Part shown: positions 1 through 11,375 of the stretch, piece after piece | Layout of the letters: each line of letters opens with the position of its first letter | Numbering within the stretch: the first letter of the stretch is position 1 | Source: Hypericum androsaemum | Lineage: Eukaryota > Streptophyta > Magnoliopsida > Malpighiales > Hypericaceae | DNA length: 64,000 nt | Direction: 5' to 3' | NCBI GenBank assembly: GCA_963995505.1 | Contig: OZ023195.1 | Coordinates: 4,794,109-4,858,108, forward strand | Made by a program: the position numbers and the translations under genes | Notes under the pieces: model-generated | The model's input: the letters and a program-made list of their open reading frames with translations, nothing else | Databases searched by the model: none | Told to the model about the DNA's origin: nothing

Positions 1-1413
1 TTAACACAGAAGCTCTCACAATGGTGTTTTAACACTGGACTAACTTTCATCGATATATTCTAATATAAATGTGTATATATTTATGTATGTATTGTACATT
101 CTTCAACTTCAATCTCCAATGCCTCTGCTGTATAATTTCCATGCCATTAACCCAACCCTTTTTTCCCTCCCACTTTTCTGACACCGCTTAGGTATTACCA
201 CGCATCTCAGTCCCAGGTAAAACTTTTATATGTCGCTGTCTTCATTTATTTGGTCAAATTCCAAGAAATGACTAACTGAAAACGTGAATGCATCGCATTA
301 TTATTATTATATCTTATGAAAAAGTGTTCATGTATAAAAAAATTGCTAATTTTTAAAAATTATTTAGCCCAACTAATTTATGTTTGAAACAATATCTTAA
401 AAATTTTGCTAATTGATAGTAGCAACTTAATTTAGCAAGATTTTTTTACAAGCTGATTAGCAGCTCTTTACAAATATCGTCTCAAACTTTGTCTTGCTGT
501 TTTTTTATAAGTAAAATTTATTTATTAATAATAATATTTACAACCTATTTAATGGAGAATTTTATTTGACGAGGTTTATCTTGGTGTTATTAGCCAGCTT
601 GCTCGATACTTTTTTAGCATCATAATTTTTTTATTCACCAAAAAAATACTGTTTAATGTGCATGAGGGCACTATACCAAACCATCAAATTGGCAATTTTT
701 GTTACACTTAGAATTCAATTTATATGGAACGAATTTGATTAAGTTAACCTCATTTGTATTATCCAATAATAATGAAAAACAATTGACTTTGCTTTCAAAG
801 TTCTCCGTTCGATAACAACAGAATATGAGAATAATCCGTTTTGATATAATATCATTAGAATTTTGTTACCAAACTAAATAATTAAAAAATATTAAGTCAA
901 TTGTTTCGTCTGTAATTAAGTCCAACAACTCTTCACATTCGAGATTCTTTAACAATTAGAAGTCAAGCTTTCTTAAAAACACCATCTCAGTGATACTTGT
1001 AAGAAACTTATCTCGGTGACATGAGAGAATCATCCTCATCTGAAATTTGATATTACTCCACTCAGACAACAGGAAAAATGATATTTAATGGCAATCTCGT
1101 GGAATTATTATATATACAAAAATATTGGCGATAAATAAAATTATGAATGTTCTATGGAAATGATATTGATGCAATTGACAATTTTGGGTGTGGCTTTCTT
1201 TAGGGCCGGTGTGGGGATTCTTTGTCGACGCAAGTACTATGCATGCATCATGTAGAAATCTTCTGGCCTCTATATAATAACAATTACTAATCGAGGTTCG
1301 AGTCGAGTACGAATGATAACAAATTTAAACAAATATTTAAAAAAGCAGTTTTCCTAACATGTATTGATTTTATCACTTGTAATTCTTTTTGAAGAGGTGA
1401 AATTTATCACTTG
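1..1413. other. AT-rich intergenic DNA, no gene seen
   Basis: The stretch is strongly AT-rich and I see no convincing open frame, splice structure or RNA gene. Around 500-690 there is a dispersed repeat-like phrase (a run resembling 'ataagtaaaattta' followed by 'taatgtgca' and 'gggcactata'). Related phrases recur near 12830-12890, and partial ones near 1920, 2515, 13145 and 56705, so this is probably a degraded short interspersed element. Confidence 0.6.
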
Positions 1414-1417
1414 TAAT

Positions 1418-1775
1418 TCATAGTTTTAAAATACGGATTTTGGTACGACCCGGGTCGTTCGGTCCGACCGGATTATTTTTTGTAATTTTTTACTATTATT
1501 CAATAATATATAGACCAAAATAGTCGAAATATAGGTTTATAAATTCACATTTTAGAAATATCAACCAATTTATAATATATAAAGTCAACTTTTATTTGTT
1601 GATTTGGATAAAATCTGGTCAAATCGGGTGATTTAAGTCAAAAAACCAAGACGAACTATCTGATCGGACCAAATTTGAACGGTTTGACCAAAAATCGTAT
1701 AATCCATGAAAAACAGACCGCTTTCAAGGACGATTCGCGGTCCAGTCGGTCAGACCACATATTTAAAAACTATGA
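1418..1775. mobile_element. MITE-like element with terminal inverted repeats
   Basis: The left end TCATAGTTTTAAAATA is mirrored by the right end TATTTAAAAACTATGA. The similarity continues inward, where both arms carry a 'ggtccgacc/ggtcagacc' type motif. The element is about 358 bp and non-coding. The four bases TAAT lie directly outside both ends (1414-1417 and 1776-1779), as a short target-site duplication would. The superfamily is not assigned. The similar 'gttttaaaa' phrase near 25573 may be a relative. Confidence 0.5.
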
Positions 1776-1779
1776 TAAT

Positions 1780-4700
1780 ATTGTACACCAGTATTATAAA
1801 GGGTTGGGACCCCACCAATTGGATGAGCTAGAGCACAAAAATCACATGATGCTTCGTTTGACTGACCAAAGTTTCCTCCATACGTAAAAGAGAGAGACGT
1901 GTATATGTGTGTAAATATGTATATATTTTATTAATAGTAATATATAAATCTATTTAATGGGAAATTCTCTTTTACAAGTTTACGATCGTCGATCTCATTA
2001 AAATTTTGTCGGAATAAAATTCAGTGCTAAAATTCGGAGTAAGGAAATAATATCTCTATATACAGATGAAATTAATTATCGTTAAGCCAAATTTGAAGCA
2101 GTTTTGGTGGGAAAAAAAATATATTCAGGAGCTTGTATACCACAATTTACTTCTTGTCGTGAACAAATTCAAACCCTCACAGAGAAGCATAAAATTGTGC
2201 AAACTTTTAAAATCCAACCCAAAGTTTTTATATCGAAGTTAATCCAACGCATTATTTTCAATCCTCCATTTCAAACAAAATATATGAATACATTGGAATG
2301 ACAATCTTAACCCTAAGTGACTCTTTTGTACCATACAATCGAACGACTAATTTCAAAAATCGACGTGTTCTGATACAATGACGTAATCACGGCATCCAAT
2401 TCATTACTTTTTCTCTTCCTCAAAAAAAAATTCATTACTTTTTCTCTATGATTTATTTATTAGAAACTGGCAATGAAATCTCTATAATTTCTCTTTAGCA
2501 ATCAATCCGATAAAATTTTATTAATGGTAATAATAATATTTACATATTACAACATAAGTGTAGAATTCACGAGATAGTACCCGCAAATATTGTTTAAATT
2601 AATGGTTTCAGTAAGATTTGGTCTAAGTGGTAAGTGACTTAAATTTATTTGAGAAGATCTTGATTTTAAGCATAAAAAATTTAAAATATATGGCTAAGAG
2701 AATCAACTATTAAATAAGATCCGATAGTTCTCGAATCTTATTAGAATTTATAAAAAAAATCTAATGATAATGTGTACGTGGGGAGGAGCGCGTACGCATC
2801 ACCAACATGATGGCTAAAAAGGAGCTTTCAAGTGCTATCATCACCTTTACCTGACAAAAGAAGAAAATTTGCAGCTCATTTACTCTTTCTTTTGACCGAC
2901 CGTAAAAATCTATTTTGCCTTTTTAATTTATTACGTACAAATATTTGTCTACACAATTTATTTTTATCTTCGTTTCTACTTTCACATTCACAGGCTCCGA
3001 GTAGATCTTCATAATTCACTTGCATATCAGAAAAAAATGTCAACATTTTATTTGACTCGTTTCAAACACGGAATAGTCAATTCATGCAATGTATCTGGTT
3101 CCAATTATAAAAGAATACTTTTTGTGAGACTAAATAATATTTTTTGCCAAAATGATCTAGTATCATGTTATCTATAATCCAATAAGTCTATTAATCCAAA
3201 TTTTAACTCATCAAGACTCCAACTGGAGCATGACAAATTGCAGTAAAATCCTCACTAAATTAATATTCGATAAATTAATGGTCTCTTTAAAATAATATTC
3301 TTTTTTTCAGTCCCAACTTGGACTAGTGTAAAATATTAATGATTTTGATAAATTAATAAGATAATAATATTTTACAAAAACTCTTATATAAATCTACTGT
3401 CCCATAAATTTCACAAATTAATAATTCTTTGACATTACAAACATAATTAGGACATATTAGTAAAATACGAATATCATGTTGCTTATTTTTTTCTTCAAAA
3501 TTAAATTTTGTTGAATTTCATCTCCAAATACATAGCACTGATGGTGGTTCTGCTTTTGGTTCCGTATATGATTCAATCGTCGAAATTCAATCAAATTCAT
3601 CTGGTAATTTCTAGCCTATAATAAGCATTTTTTCCTCTTGTGTCAATTTCGCCAAAGTGGCCATATGTAACTCCATTTGAGTATTTTTGTTCTTTAATTA
3701 ATATAGCAACAGCTACAATATTTTTATATAGAATTGGGGAAAGTTGGCTTATGGGAGAAAAGGATGGCAAAAGAGTATTGGTCAATGATATAACAGATGC
3801 TTGGCTTCTGCCCTCCCATCACTTTCTCCAATTAAGGACATTTGTAGAATATATCTGCTCCCCAATCCCATTTGATTTTAGAATAATCCTTCCATATAAC
3901 AAAGTTTATTCCCTTCCAATTATAAAGAAACCAAAGCTTATTTCTTTATTAGTTCGTGGGATTTGATTATTTTTTGTTGAGGACAAAAGTAGGACAATGT
4001 ACCAACATTATCCAATAATGCATACCCAAAAGCAGGCAAATCTCTCTCTCTCTCCCTCTCTCTCCCAAATCCCTAAATATCCGTGATCATTTTTTTTATC
4101 TGAGAGGTATCTTGTATAAAATCTAATACAAGCGTGGGACATGATTTAATAATTTGGAGTGTTTATATCATTATATATATATATATATATGGATCCGTAC
4201 TTAGAATAGATTTTTTGGGTACAAAACATTTAGTTGTCGTAGATTAAGAAGTCGAATAATTCAAATTTAAACAAGTTGGATCTTTGAATGATAATAAACC
4301 TCTAAACGACTATATAGTAATGTTGCATTTTTAATAACTCATATGAGATATTTTAGTTAATTAGAATAATTTTCTTGTCACTTGATACAAGTGGTTATTG
4401 ATGGTATTTGGATTAGATTACCTAGCTTAAGTGACACGTTTTTTATGTAATGATTGGTGCTTAGGAATTGGCGACTTCCAATGATATTCTAAACTTCTGT
4501 GTGCCTTTTTTTTTGGATAAAAACTTTGGTGTGCCTTGAAGCTATCAATTATGGTTGTGATATCCGCTAAACAGATAATTTTTGTTCTTACCTTAATATA
4601 ATATTTTTCTGAACAGACCTCATTAAAATATTCTGATTTGTTTAAGACATTTGCGAATTTTGGATTCTCCATTTCCCAACATGGGTGTTTTATCTTTGAC

Positions 4701-4849
4701 AGGGACACCCCTTTTGATTAAGTCTTTGTCCGGACTTTATATTTATAAAAGGTGTACAAATTTATAAAAAGTAAATAGCCAATATCCATCGTTCAATGAA
4801 TCTACTGCAAAGAGAAAAATAATACAGAAGGCAAAAAATGGGGCATGTC
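1780..4849. other. AT-rich intergenic DNA with simple repeats, no gene seen
   Basis: No supported coding exon. It contains a CT-rich microsatellite at about 4041-4066 and an (AT)n run at about 4171-4190. The open frames at 3640-3966 and 4427-4708 (minus) show no family motif and no splice context, and look like chance frames. Confidence 0.55.
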
Positions 4850-5170
4850 TGTTGGAAATATTTCAACTTTCCTATTTAGTTATTGTCTAATGTAATAGAA
4901 TTCTAATTAGGGAGGAACTCTAAGGTTAGTCTCCTATAAGTAAGAGGGCACTGTTAAGGAATTCTTTGAGCTAAATACAATGGTGCAGTAGTATAGGCAG
5001 GGAGAAAGGCATGAGACGGGTAGCCTCACCATTGCCTATGTATCCGTTGTACTCCATATCATAGTGAAGATTGTCTCTACCCCATGAATGTAGGTCACCT
5101 GACCGAACCACATATATCGCGTGTCCTCAGTGTTCCTATTATTCTCCTATCTCTCTGTTGTTGTACATGG
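4850..5170 (+). mobile_element. Copia-type LTR fragment
   Basis: The sequence starts TGTTGGAAATATTTCAAC and contains phrases typical of plant Copia LTRs: 'ctccatatcat', 'gtctctacccc' and 'taggtcacctgaccgaacca' at about 5050-5110. No internal coding region or second LTR was found beside it, so it is a solo or truncated LTR. The right end is unclear and no target-site duplication is visible. Confidence 0.5.
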
Positions 5171-5179
5171 GCAGCGAAA

Positions 5180-5620
5180 AGCACTTAGTCAGCGGTGGTG
5201 GCGGTCGGCGGCGGAGTCTCTTTCTTTCTCCCCGACTCTCTCTCTCTCCACGGCGTCGGCTCCTCCTCTCTCTTCGGGCGACGGGACGAATGGCGGCGCG
5301 GGCTTGGACTTGAGCCCTCCTCTGGTGGCAATGGCGCATTGAGTCCTCTCCTCCCTCTATGACGGATGGACCTCCTTCCTCCCGTGGGTTCTCGTCCAGC
5401 GAACTCTCTTTCTCTCTCTCCTCGCGCGAGCCTCTCTCTCCTCGCGCGGACTTCTTTTCTTCCTCTCCGGACACCGCGTACATTGGCTCGGTGGTGGCGC
5501 TCCTTGGCTTCGGCGACGCCCGCATGGCGTACAGGCAGCGGGCGGTGGTCGCATTTTCTCAGGTTGAGCGGCGGCTGCTGCTCCCAATACCCTAATCCGA
5601 AAATTTCCCAAATTTCAAAA
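5180..5620. other. GC-rich, pyrimidine-repeat-rich block, no confirmed gene
   Basis: This block is sharply GC-rich against AT-rich flanks, with many CTCTCT and CGGCGG runs. Open frames exist on both strands because of this composition, and none shows a recognisable domain. It could be the untranslated leader of a mobile element or a degraded gene 5' region. A motif matching the complement of a Met-tRNA primer site lies just downstream at about 5743-5754. Confidence 0.35.
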
Positions 5621-6044
5621 TAATTACCAATTTCCCCTGCCCCTCTTTCTCAAATTATAGAACAGTGTCTCTATCTCAGTTTCAAATTCTTCATCAAATT
5701 CAAAAGAGATTCTCCACCAATTTCACCCGGATACACACCAAGCTCTGATACCAATTATTAGGGCTTATCGAAGTGTTCCGCTGCCCTAACGAGTTATTGT
5801 AAATATGCTTCTTACTATAGTTAATTAATTAAATACGGGACATGTATATTGCAGAAATTGATGTATCTAAGTTTAATAGATATCTTTGATAAATTATAAA
5901 AATTATGAATTCGTCACTTAATACTATGCTCAGTGCTAGTTTTTGCAAGTGTTATCGAACTCGTATTCTAAACACAGTCTTCATTTCTAATAAGTACACA
6001 ATAATATTGCTGACACAGCCGTCTTGTATGTGGTTAACGATACT

Positions 6045-7011
6045 GGGTTTTTGCCCAATATGGTGTTACTATTCAAATTTATTTACCAATATGGTATTAC
6101 TGTTTAAAAAATTCCCAAAATAGTGTTCCTTTCTCAGGTCGAAAAAAATTTTCGACCTAGGGAGCGTAGGTCAAAATTTTTTTTCGACCTGGGACCAAAC
6201 CGAAATTTTTTTTTTACTTCCGTAGTCGAAAGAATTTTTTGACCTGGGACCAAAATCGAAAAAAAATTTCGACCTGGGACTTAGATTCACTATAGCAAAT
6301 AGTGAATTTTTTGAAAATTTCGTACTGTAGCATTTTTGAAAATTTTTGTTAGAAATCTAAAAAACTCCAAAAATGGGTCTTAGATTCTTCTATTTTTACA
6401 AATTTTTGTACTGTAGTACCATTATTTTTGTTAAAATAATGAAAAATCTAAAAAAACTCGAATAATTGGTCTTAGATTCTTCTTCTATTTTTCAAAATTT
6501 TCGTACTATAGCACTATTATTTTTGTTAAAATAATGAACAATCTTAAAAAACTTCGAAAATGGGTCTTACATTCTTCTTCTATTTTTGAAAAAATTTGTA
6601 CGGTAGCACCATTAATTTTGTTAAAATAATAAAAAAATCTAAAAACTCAAAAAATGGGTCTTAGATTTAAGACCAATTTTCGAGTTTTTTAGATTTTTTA
6701 TCATCTTGACAAAAAAAATGTTGCTACAGTGTACTTACATTATCTTTGTAAGTTTTTTCCATTTTTGTTGCTACAGTACCCGTTACTATTGCTACAGACA
6801 ATATGGCCCCAGGTCGAAAAATTCTTTCGATTACGGAAGTCAAAAAAAAATTTCGGTTTGGTCCCAGGTCGAAAAAAAATTTCGACCTATGCTCCCTAGG
6901 TCGAAATTTTTTTTCGACCTGAGAAAGGAACACCATTTTGGAAATTTTTTAAACAGTAATACCATATTGATAAATAAACTTGAATAGTAACACTATATTG
7001 GACAAAAACCC
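6045..7011. mobile_element. Non-autonomous DNA transposon with ~207-bp terminal inverted repeats
   Basis: The left arm (about 6045-6251) and right arm (about 6804-7011) are long, highly similar inverted copies. The ends are GGGTTTTTG.CCAATAT on the left and the reverse complement on the right. The arms contain repeated 'aggtcgaaaaaaaatttcgacct' type small palindromes. CGATACT lies outside both ends (6038-6044 and 7013-7019), giving a 7-8 bp target duplication with one offset or mismatch. The centre (about 6290-6665) is a tandem array. There is no transposase. The superfamily is uncertain (hAT-like or Mutator-like). Confidence 0.7.
6290..6665. repeat. Tandem repeat, period about 92-95 bp, inside the element
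   Basis: The phrase 'gggtcttagattcttct' recurs at about 6375, 6467, 6562 and 6656, followed each time by 'tatttttnnaaattttngta' and 'ttttgttaaaataatga'. That gives just over three diverged copies. Confidence 0.7.
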
Positions 7012-7019
7012 GCGATACT

Positions 7020-9426
7020 CAATTTTGTATATTGTCATCTTGAAGGCGATCACCGTAAACCTCGCAGAGGACGAAAGAAAGAAAGAAAGAAAGAAAGAAG
7101 AGGATAGTGACATTGGAGATCCCGCCATAGTACAACTTGGTTTTGTTTAATATCGATTTGGAAGCGAGTAATATCAAGGAGACAAGTAGTGTTTCTCCGG
7201 GAAATTAATTTTATTTCAGACCACATAACAATGTGAATATAATATATAGTTTTAAAAGCACGGCATTGGAAGCACTTTGGTCCATGGAGTTAAGACCCGA
7301 GTGATATAGTGTAATCATCCAAATTATTTTACTTATTGCATGCAAATTAATATATATATATATATATATATATTATATTTTCATGTATATTTCATACAAC
7401 TTATCAAGACTTATCGATCTCTATTTAAAATTAGAAAATTTTGACATACCATCGGAACATGTTAATTTCACGACTTGTTGGCATGATGTGATGCAGCCTT
7501 AAGTTCGTGATACGGTTCGAAAAAGGAGATATATTGATAATCTGCTAACTAATTATCTGATATGATAAATACGAAACAACTTAATTACCCTGACATTTCA
7601 CCTCCGGGGAAATGAATTGGAGGGTGGCTGACAAAATTCTAGAAATGGCTGAGCACTCTCACTGTGAGGTCACATAAAGAGGCCCAATTTGCCTGGCATG
7701 GCCAAATTGGAAAGTGATGGATCAACTTTGAAGATCACCAACCAAAACTAGTAGTCTATCAATCGGACGATCCTAACGACGGTCCACACATCCCACTATT
7801 ATACGCTCACCAATTTAATCACTTTTTCAAAAAAAAAAATTTATATCACGAGATTGAATACAAATACTTGTTTCTTCTTCCCCTAGTTAATCTCCATATA
7901 TTTCTCACTCGTAAAAATTTCGCTAAACATTGACATTACTATATTTGTAGCGAGTTTGAGCGTTATGATTGAAACCATCTCGTATTTATTTATGCTAATC
8001 CGGATTTGAGCCGTCATCTTTAATTTTGGTGGCAGAGGAACCCTAGGTGGGGGAAAGGAATTATATATAATTGTGGTGGGTTAGGCTGCATGAGTCACCA
8101 CGAATTGAAAATGACCCACAATCATAGTAAGATAGAATAGGCATCTTAAAGCTGTGTGGTTGAGGACAACAAGACTGAGATACGTGGGGTACTACATTTT
8201 AGACAGACACATTTTATTATTGATCACCCAAAACAAAGTGTACCCAACCCTCTCTTTTATATTATAAAAAAAATCTCACCAAACATCTGATCAATTGACG
8301 CACTGGTTATTCTAATTTAGCCAAATATTTTTATTACACAATCTAAAAAAGCAAAAAAAAAATTAAAATTTGGTAGGAAAATTTTTGATACCATTTGAAA
8401 TCCTGTATAATTTGAACGTGAATTAGTGATGGTTGCAAGTGTCGAGATGAGCAAGAGGGTGTGGGCTAACAACGCAATGATACAGATGGACAACTTGGAG
8501 CATCTCCACCCTAACAACCAACCATAGTATGTCTCAAAATTCCTCATTATTTAAGCTTTTTCTCCCATCAATTAGGTGTCCCCAACGATGTCGTTTCAGT
8601 GTCAAAGTAACAACAATTGGGGATTACTTTTCCCATTTTCCTCTACAATCCTCCTTTACAGAATGGATGGCACATGGGAATGGGAGCGTACGTGGCCTCC
8701 TCGCCAATTGATGCTCTTCTGTTCTAATTATCCCTTGTCAGAACCCTGCTTTGCTATGTACTTTGGTTGTGTTTGTTGGTTTTTGTGAATCGATCGTGTC
8801 CGATTACTTATGGTGAATAATTGGGAAGAAAATACGATAACTTTTACTTAACTAAGAAATTTCGAATTCAAAACTTTACTACAATATTTAAAATATGTTG
8901 GAAATTTTTTGTCTCCATACAAAATTCTTATTTAATTTGAATTTTGATTAGTTCAATATTCGAGAGAAAATAGCTTGCGTGCGCATGCACGTAATTGAGA
9001 CTAAGATGATCCATTATTTCCGGTCGATATCGTTTTACTTTTCGATAAAGCAACATGCAATCTCATTGGCTTAAGATTGCTGTGTTGTGAGAGCACTAGT
9101 CTCGTAAGCGGACAACAAGTGGTTGGCCAGCTGGTATATCAAGGTACAAATTATTTTCATATCAAAACACATTTTTAAAAATAAACCAAGATCATCTTAT
9201 ACATATGTTATGTATCACAATATTATTGTTAGAAATATCATATCCTACATAGATATAAGTCCATTAATTTTACATTTTGTTCAAGCCATTTGTACTTATA
9301 AGCATACTCTAGTGTAAATAGTTCAAATGAACAATATAAATTTTACTTACAAAAAATATAACACATTAAAGTAATGAATATGTCTCAAGTACTTTTTCAA
9401 TTTGGATCTAATGCACATTTCTATTA
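7020..9426. other. AT-rich intergenic DNA, simple repeats, no gene seen
   Basis: It contains a GAAA microsatellite at about 7073-7099 and an (AT)n run at about 7350-7373. No exon with family similarity was recognised on either strand. Short frames at 8317-8547 (minus) and 8529-8788 overlap each other and look incidental. Confidence 0.55.
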
Positions 9427-9685
9427 TGTAACGCCTCGTGATCCGATCGATTGTCTCCATACACCAACACGGATCTTTTCCAGTGTATTTTGACCTCACC
9501 TATACGCATCCCGTAAACTTTCCAGGAAGTCAATCATCCTGATCCTACTCCCGGTCAAACACGTTTAACCTTGGAGTTCTCTCAGAATGTGTGCCAGAAA
9601 AATAGGTGCACCTTGTTGGTATGGATAGTAATAATCAAACCACTTAAGCATTTGAGACAAAACATATCATTTACGGGGTATCACA
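9427..9685 (-). mobile_element. Cassandra TRIM LTR, inverted copy
   Basis: Read on the minus strand it starts TGTGATACCCC and ends CGTTACA, as an LTR of the Cassandra family does. Its centre (about 9511-9585) is the reverse complement of the 5S-rRNA-like core described for the neighbouring element. It is about 259 bp. No partner LTR in this orientation was found, so it is a solo or truncated copy lying head-on to the complete element. The first part of the LTR has diverged from the other two copies. Confidence 0.75.
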
Positions 9686-9708
9686 TTCACCATATCATTT
9701 ACGAGGTA

Positions 9709-10287
9709 TCATTTACCTCAATTCTGAAAAGTCTTGAGTGATTTGATTGGTACTATCCATATCAAAAATGTGCACCTTCTTTTCTGGCACACATATTGAG
9801 AGAACTCCAAGGTTAAACGCGTTTGGCCGGGAGTAGGATCAGGATGGGTGACCTCCTGGAAAGTTTTCTGGGATGCGTGCGAGTGAGGACAAAGCACACT
9901 AGAAAAGATCCGTGTTGGTGTGGAGACAGTCGATCAAAATCATGGGGCGTTACATTTGGTATCAGAGAAAAAAAATGATTCTGGGACTATCCTGTGTTCT
10001 GTCTGGCACAACTAGGACGTCGCGTATTTAAGGAGGGGTAAATGTGATACCCCAATTTTGAAAAGCCTTATGTGATTTGATTGGTACTATCCATATCAAC
10101 AAGGTGCGCTTTTTTTTGGCACACATCTTGAGAGAACTCCAAGATAAAACGTGTTTGGCTGGGAGTAGGATCAGGATGGATGACCTCATGTAAAGTTTTC
10201 CGGGATGCGTGCGAGTGAGGACAAAGCACGTTAGAAAAGATCAGTGTTAGTCTGTGAAGACAGTCGGTCAAATCATAGGGTGTTACA
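9709..10287 (+). mobile_element. Complete Cassandra TRIM retrotransposon
   Basis: It has two direct LTRs of about 245 bp: 9709-9954, whose first bases are mutated, and 10043-10287, from TGTGATACCCC to GTTACA. They flank an internal region of only 88 bp. The internal region begins with the Met-tRNA primer-binding motif TGGTATCAGAG (9957-9967) and ends with a purine-rich tract AGGAGGGGTAAA (10031-10042). There is no coding capacity, as expected for a terminal-repeat retrotransposon in miniature mobilised in trans. The 5S-rRNA-like LTR core is the diagnostic feature of Cassandra. No clear target duplication was found because the left end is altered. Confidence 0.82.
9799..9872 (+). promoter_or_regulatory. 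5S rRNA-derived internal Pol III promoter region in Cassandra LTR
   Basis: The text 'agaactccaaggttaaacgc' followed by 'gggagtaggatcaggatggg' and 'tgacctcctgg' closely matches the internal promoter half of plant 5S rRNA (box A, intermediate element and box C, the last being 'ggatgggtgacc'). The 3' LTR copy at about 10131-10202 is slightly more diverged (ggatggatgacc). In Cassandra this region is known to resemble a 5S gene; transcription here is inferred. Confidence 0.75.
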
Positions 10288-11366
10288 ATTTGCCTCTCAA
10301 ACGACATTCGTTAGGATGACGTTTGATTGAGAATTCTATGAGTCAATATTGAACCTGTTTTAACACTATATAATTTTTTATACAAGGCCCGATAATTACA
10401 CAATATCCCACTTTTCACACACATCGTCACGTTTCCTCAAATGAAATCCGCTAATTACAACATCAACATTATCAATATCATGAACGCCGAGACTCATTTT
10501 AATTTCAATTCCAACGACTCCCTAATGTGTTCTATCCATACCTATTCCACGAACTATTGGGTAAATCATTGAATTTAATTTTATATACAATGGCCTGAAC
10601 TTTCTGATCATAAATGTGTAAGATTTCTGGGCGGCAGGGACAGTCATCGCAGCTTTCTTCTACTCTTCAAGATTTGCGGCTATTCGTACATATGCTAGTT
10701 TCTCACAAAGTACATATGCATCGGCCAAAACACAAGTTGCCCCAGCTTCAGTTGGCCAATGGGCCCAGAGAAATCACGAACCTGCCTACCGTCCACAGAA
10801 CACCTCCTTTTGGGTGCGTTATAATGGGCCAATTCACGGCTTACAGCTGCAGTAGGTGAAATTCCAAAGATATCCCATTTACCAATGTAGAATGCCGTTG
10901 GATGAGCTGTTTCTATTGGTGAAATTTCCTCACCAAATTTGTTATCTTACAATTATTTTTATAATTTAAAAATAATGTATATAACTAATTCTACTCGCCA
11001 ACAATCCTTACTACGTTGAATGGAATTTAATGTCAAATTCGTACAAACTTACATATTTTCTATCGAATCGAGGTATACTCGAAATTACTCATGGAGTAGA
11101 TTTTCCGTTGAATTGGGCTTTTGGGGGAACAAGGTACAAGAGGTAGGCAAAAGCTAATTATGGGGAGAGAAATGGACCACGCAGAGGAAAGACGAAACAA
11201 GGAACAGACCTCGAGTAGAAAAATGAAGTCTTGGAATTGGGCTTTTACAGGCCTGCTATTTAGTTAGAGATGAAGGGAGCGTACTTGTTGGTACTACAGG
11301 ATAATGACCAGAGGTCACACAACAAAACCGCATGTCAAATTGCTAGGATGTTAGAACTAGGTAGAG
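10288..11366. other. Intergenic DNA with one exon-like open stretch
   Basis: Mostly AT-rich and featureless. At about 10618-10857 on the plus strand a frame without its own ATG stays open for about 75 codons and reads as plausible protein (starting FWAAGTVIAAFFYSSRFAAI). I do not recognise the family, and no partner exons were found. Confidence 0.35.
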
Positions 11367-11375
11367 AAAAATTTA

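Noticed and set aside
5071..5623. Overlapping open frames on both strands in a GC-rich block
   Set aside because: Low-complexity Arg/Ser/Leu-rich translations with no domain, explained by CT and CGG repeats.
5740..5755. Reverse complement of a Met-tRNA primer-binding motif (GCTCTGATACCA)
   Set aside because: The DNA to its right does not look like an LTR (no TG...CA boundary, no direct partner), so I did not call a minus-strand retroelement here.
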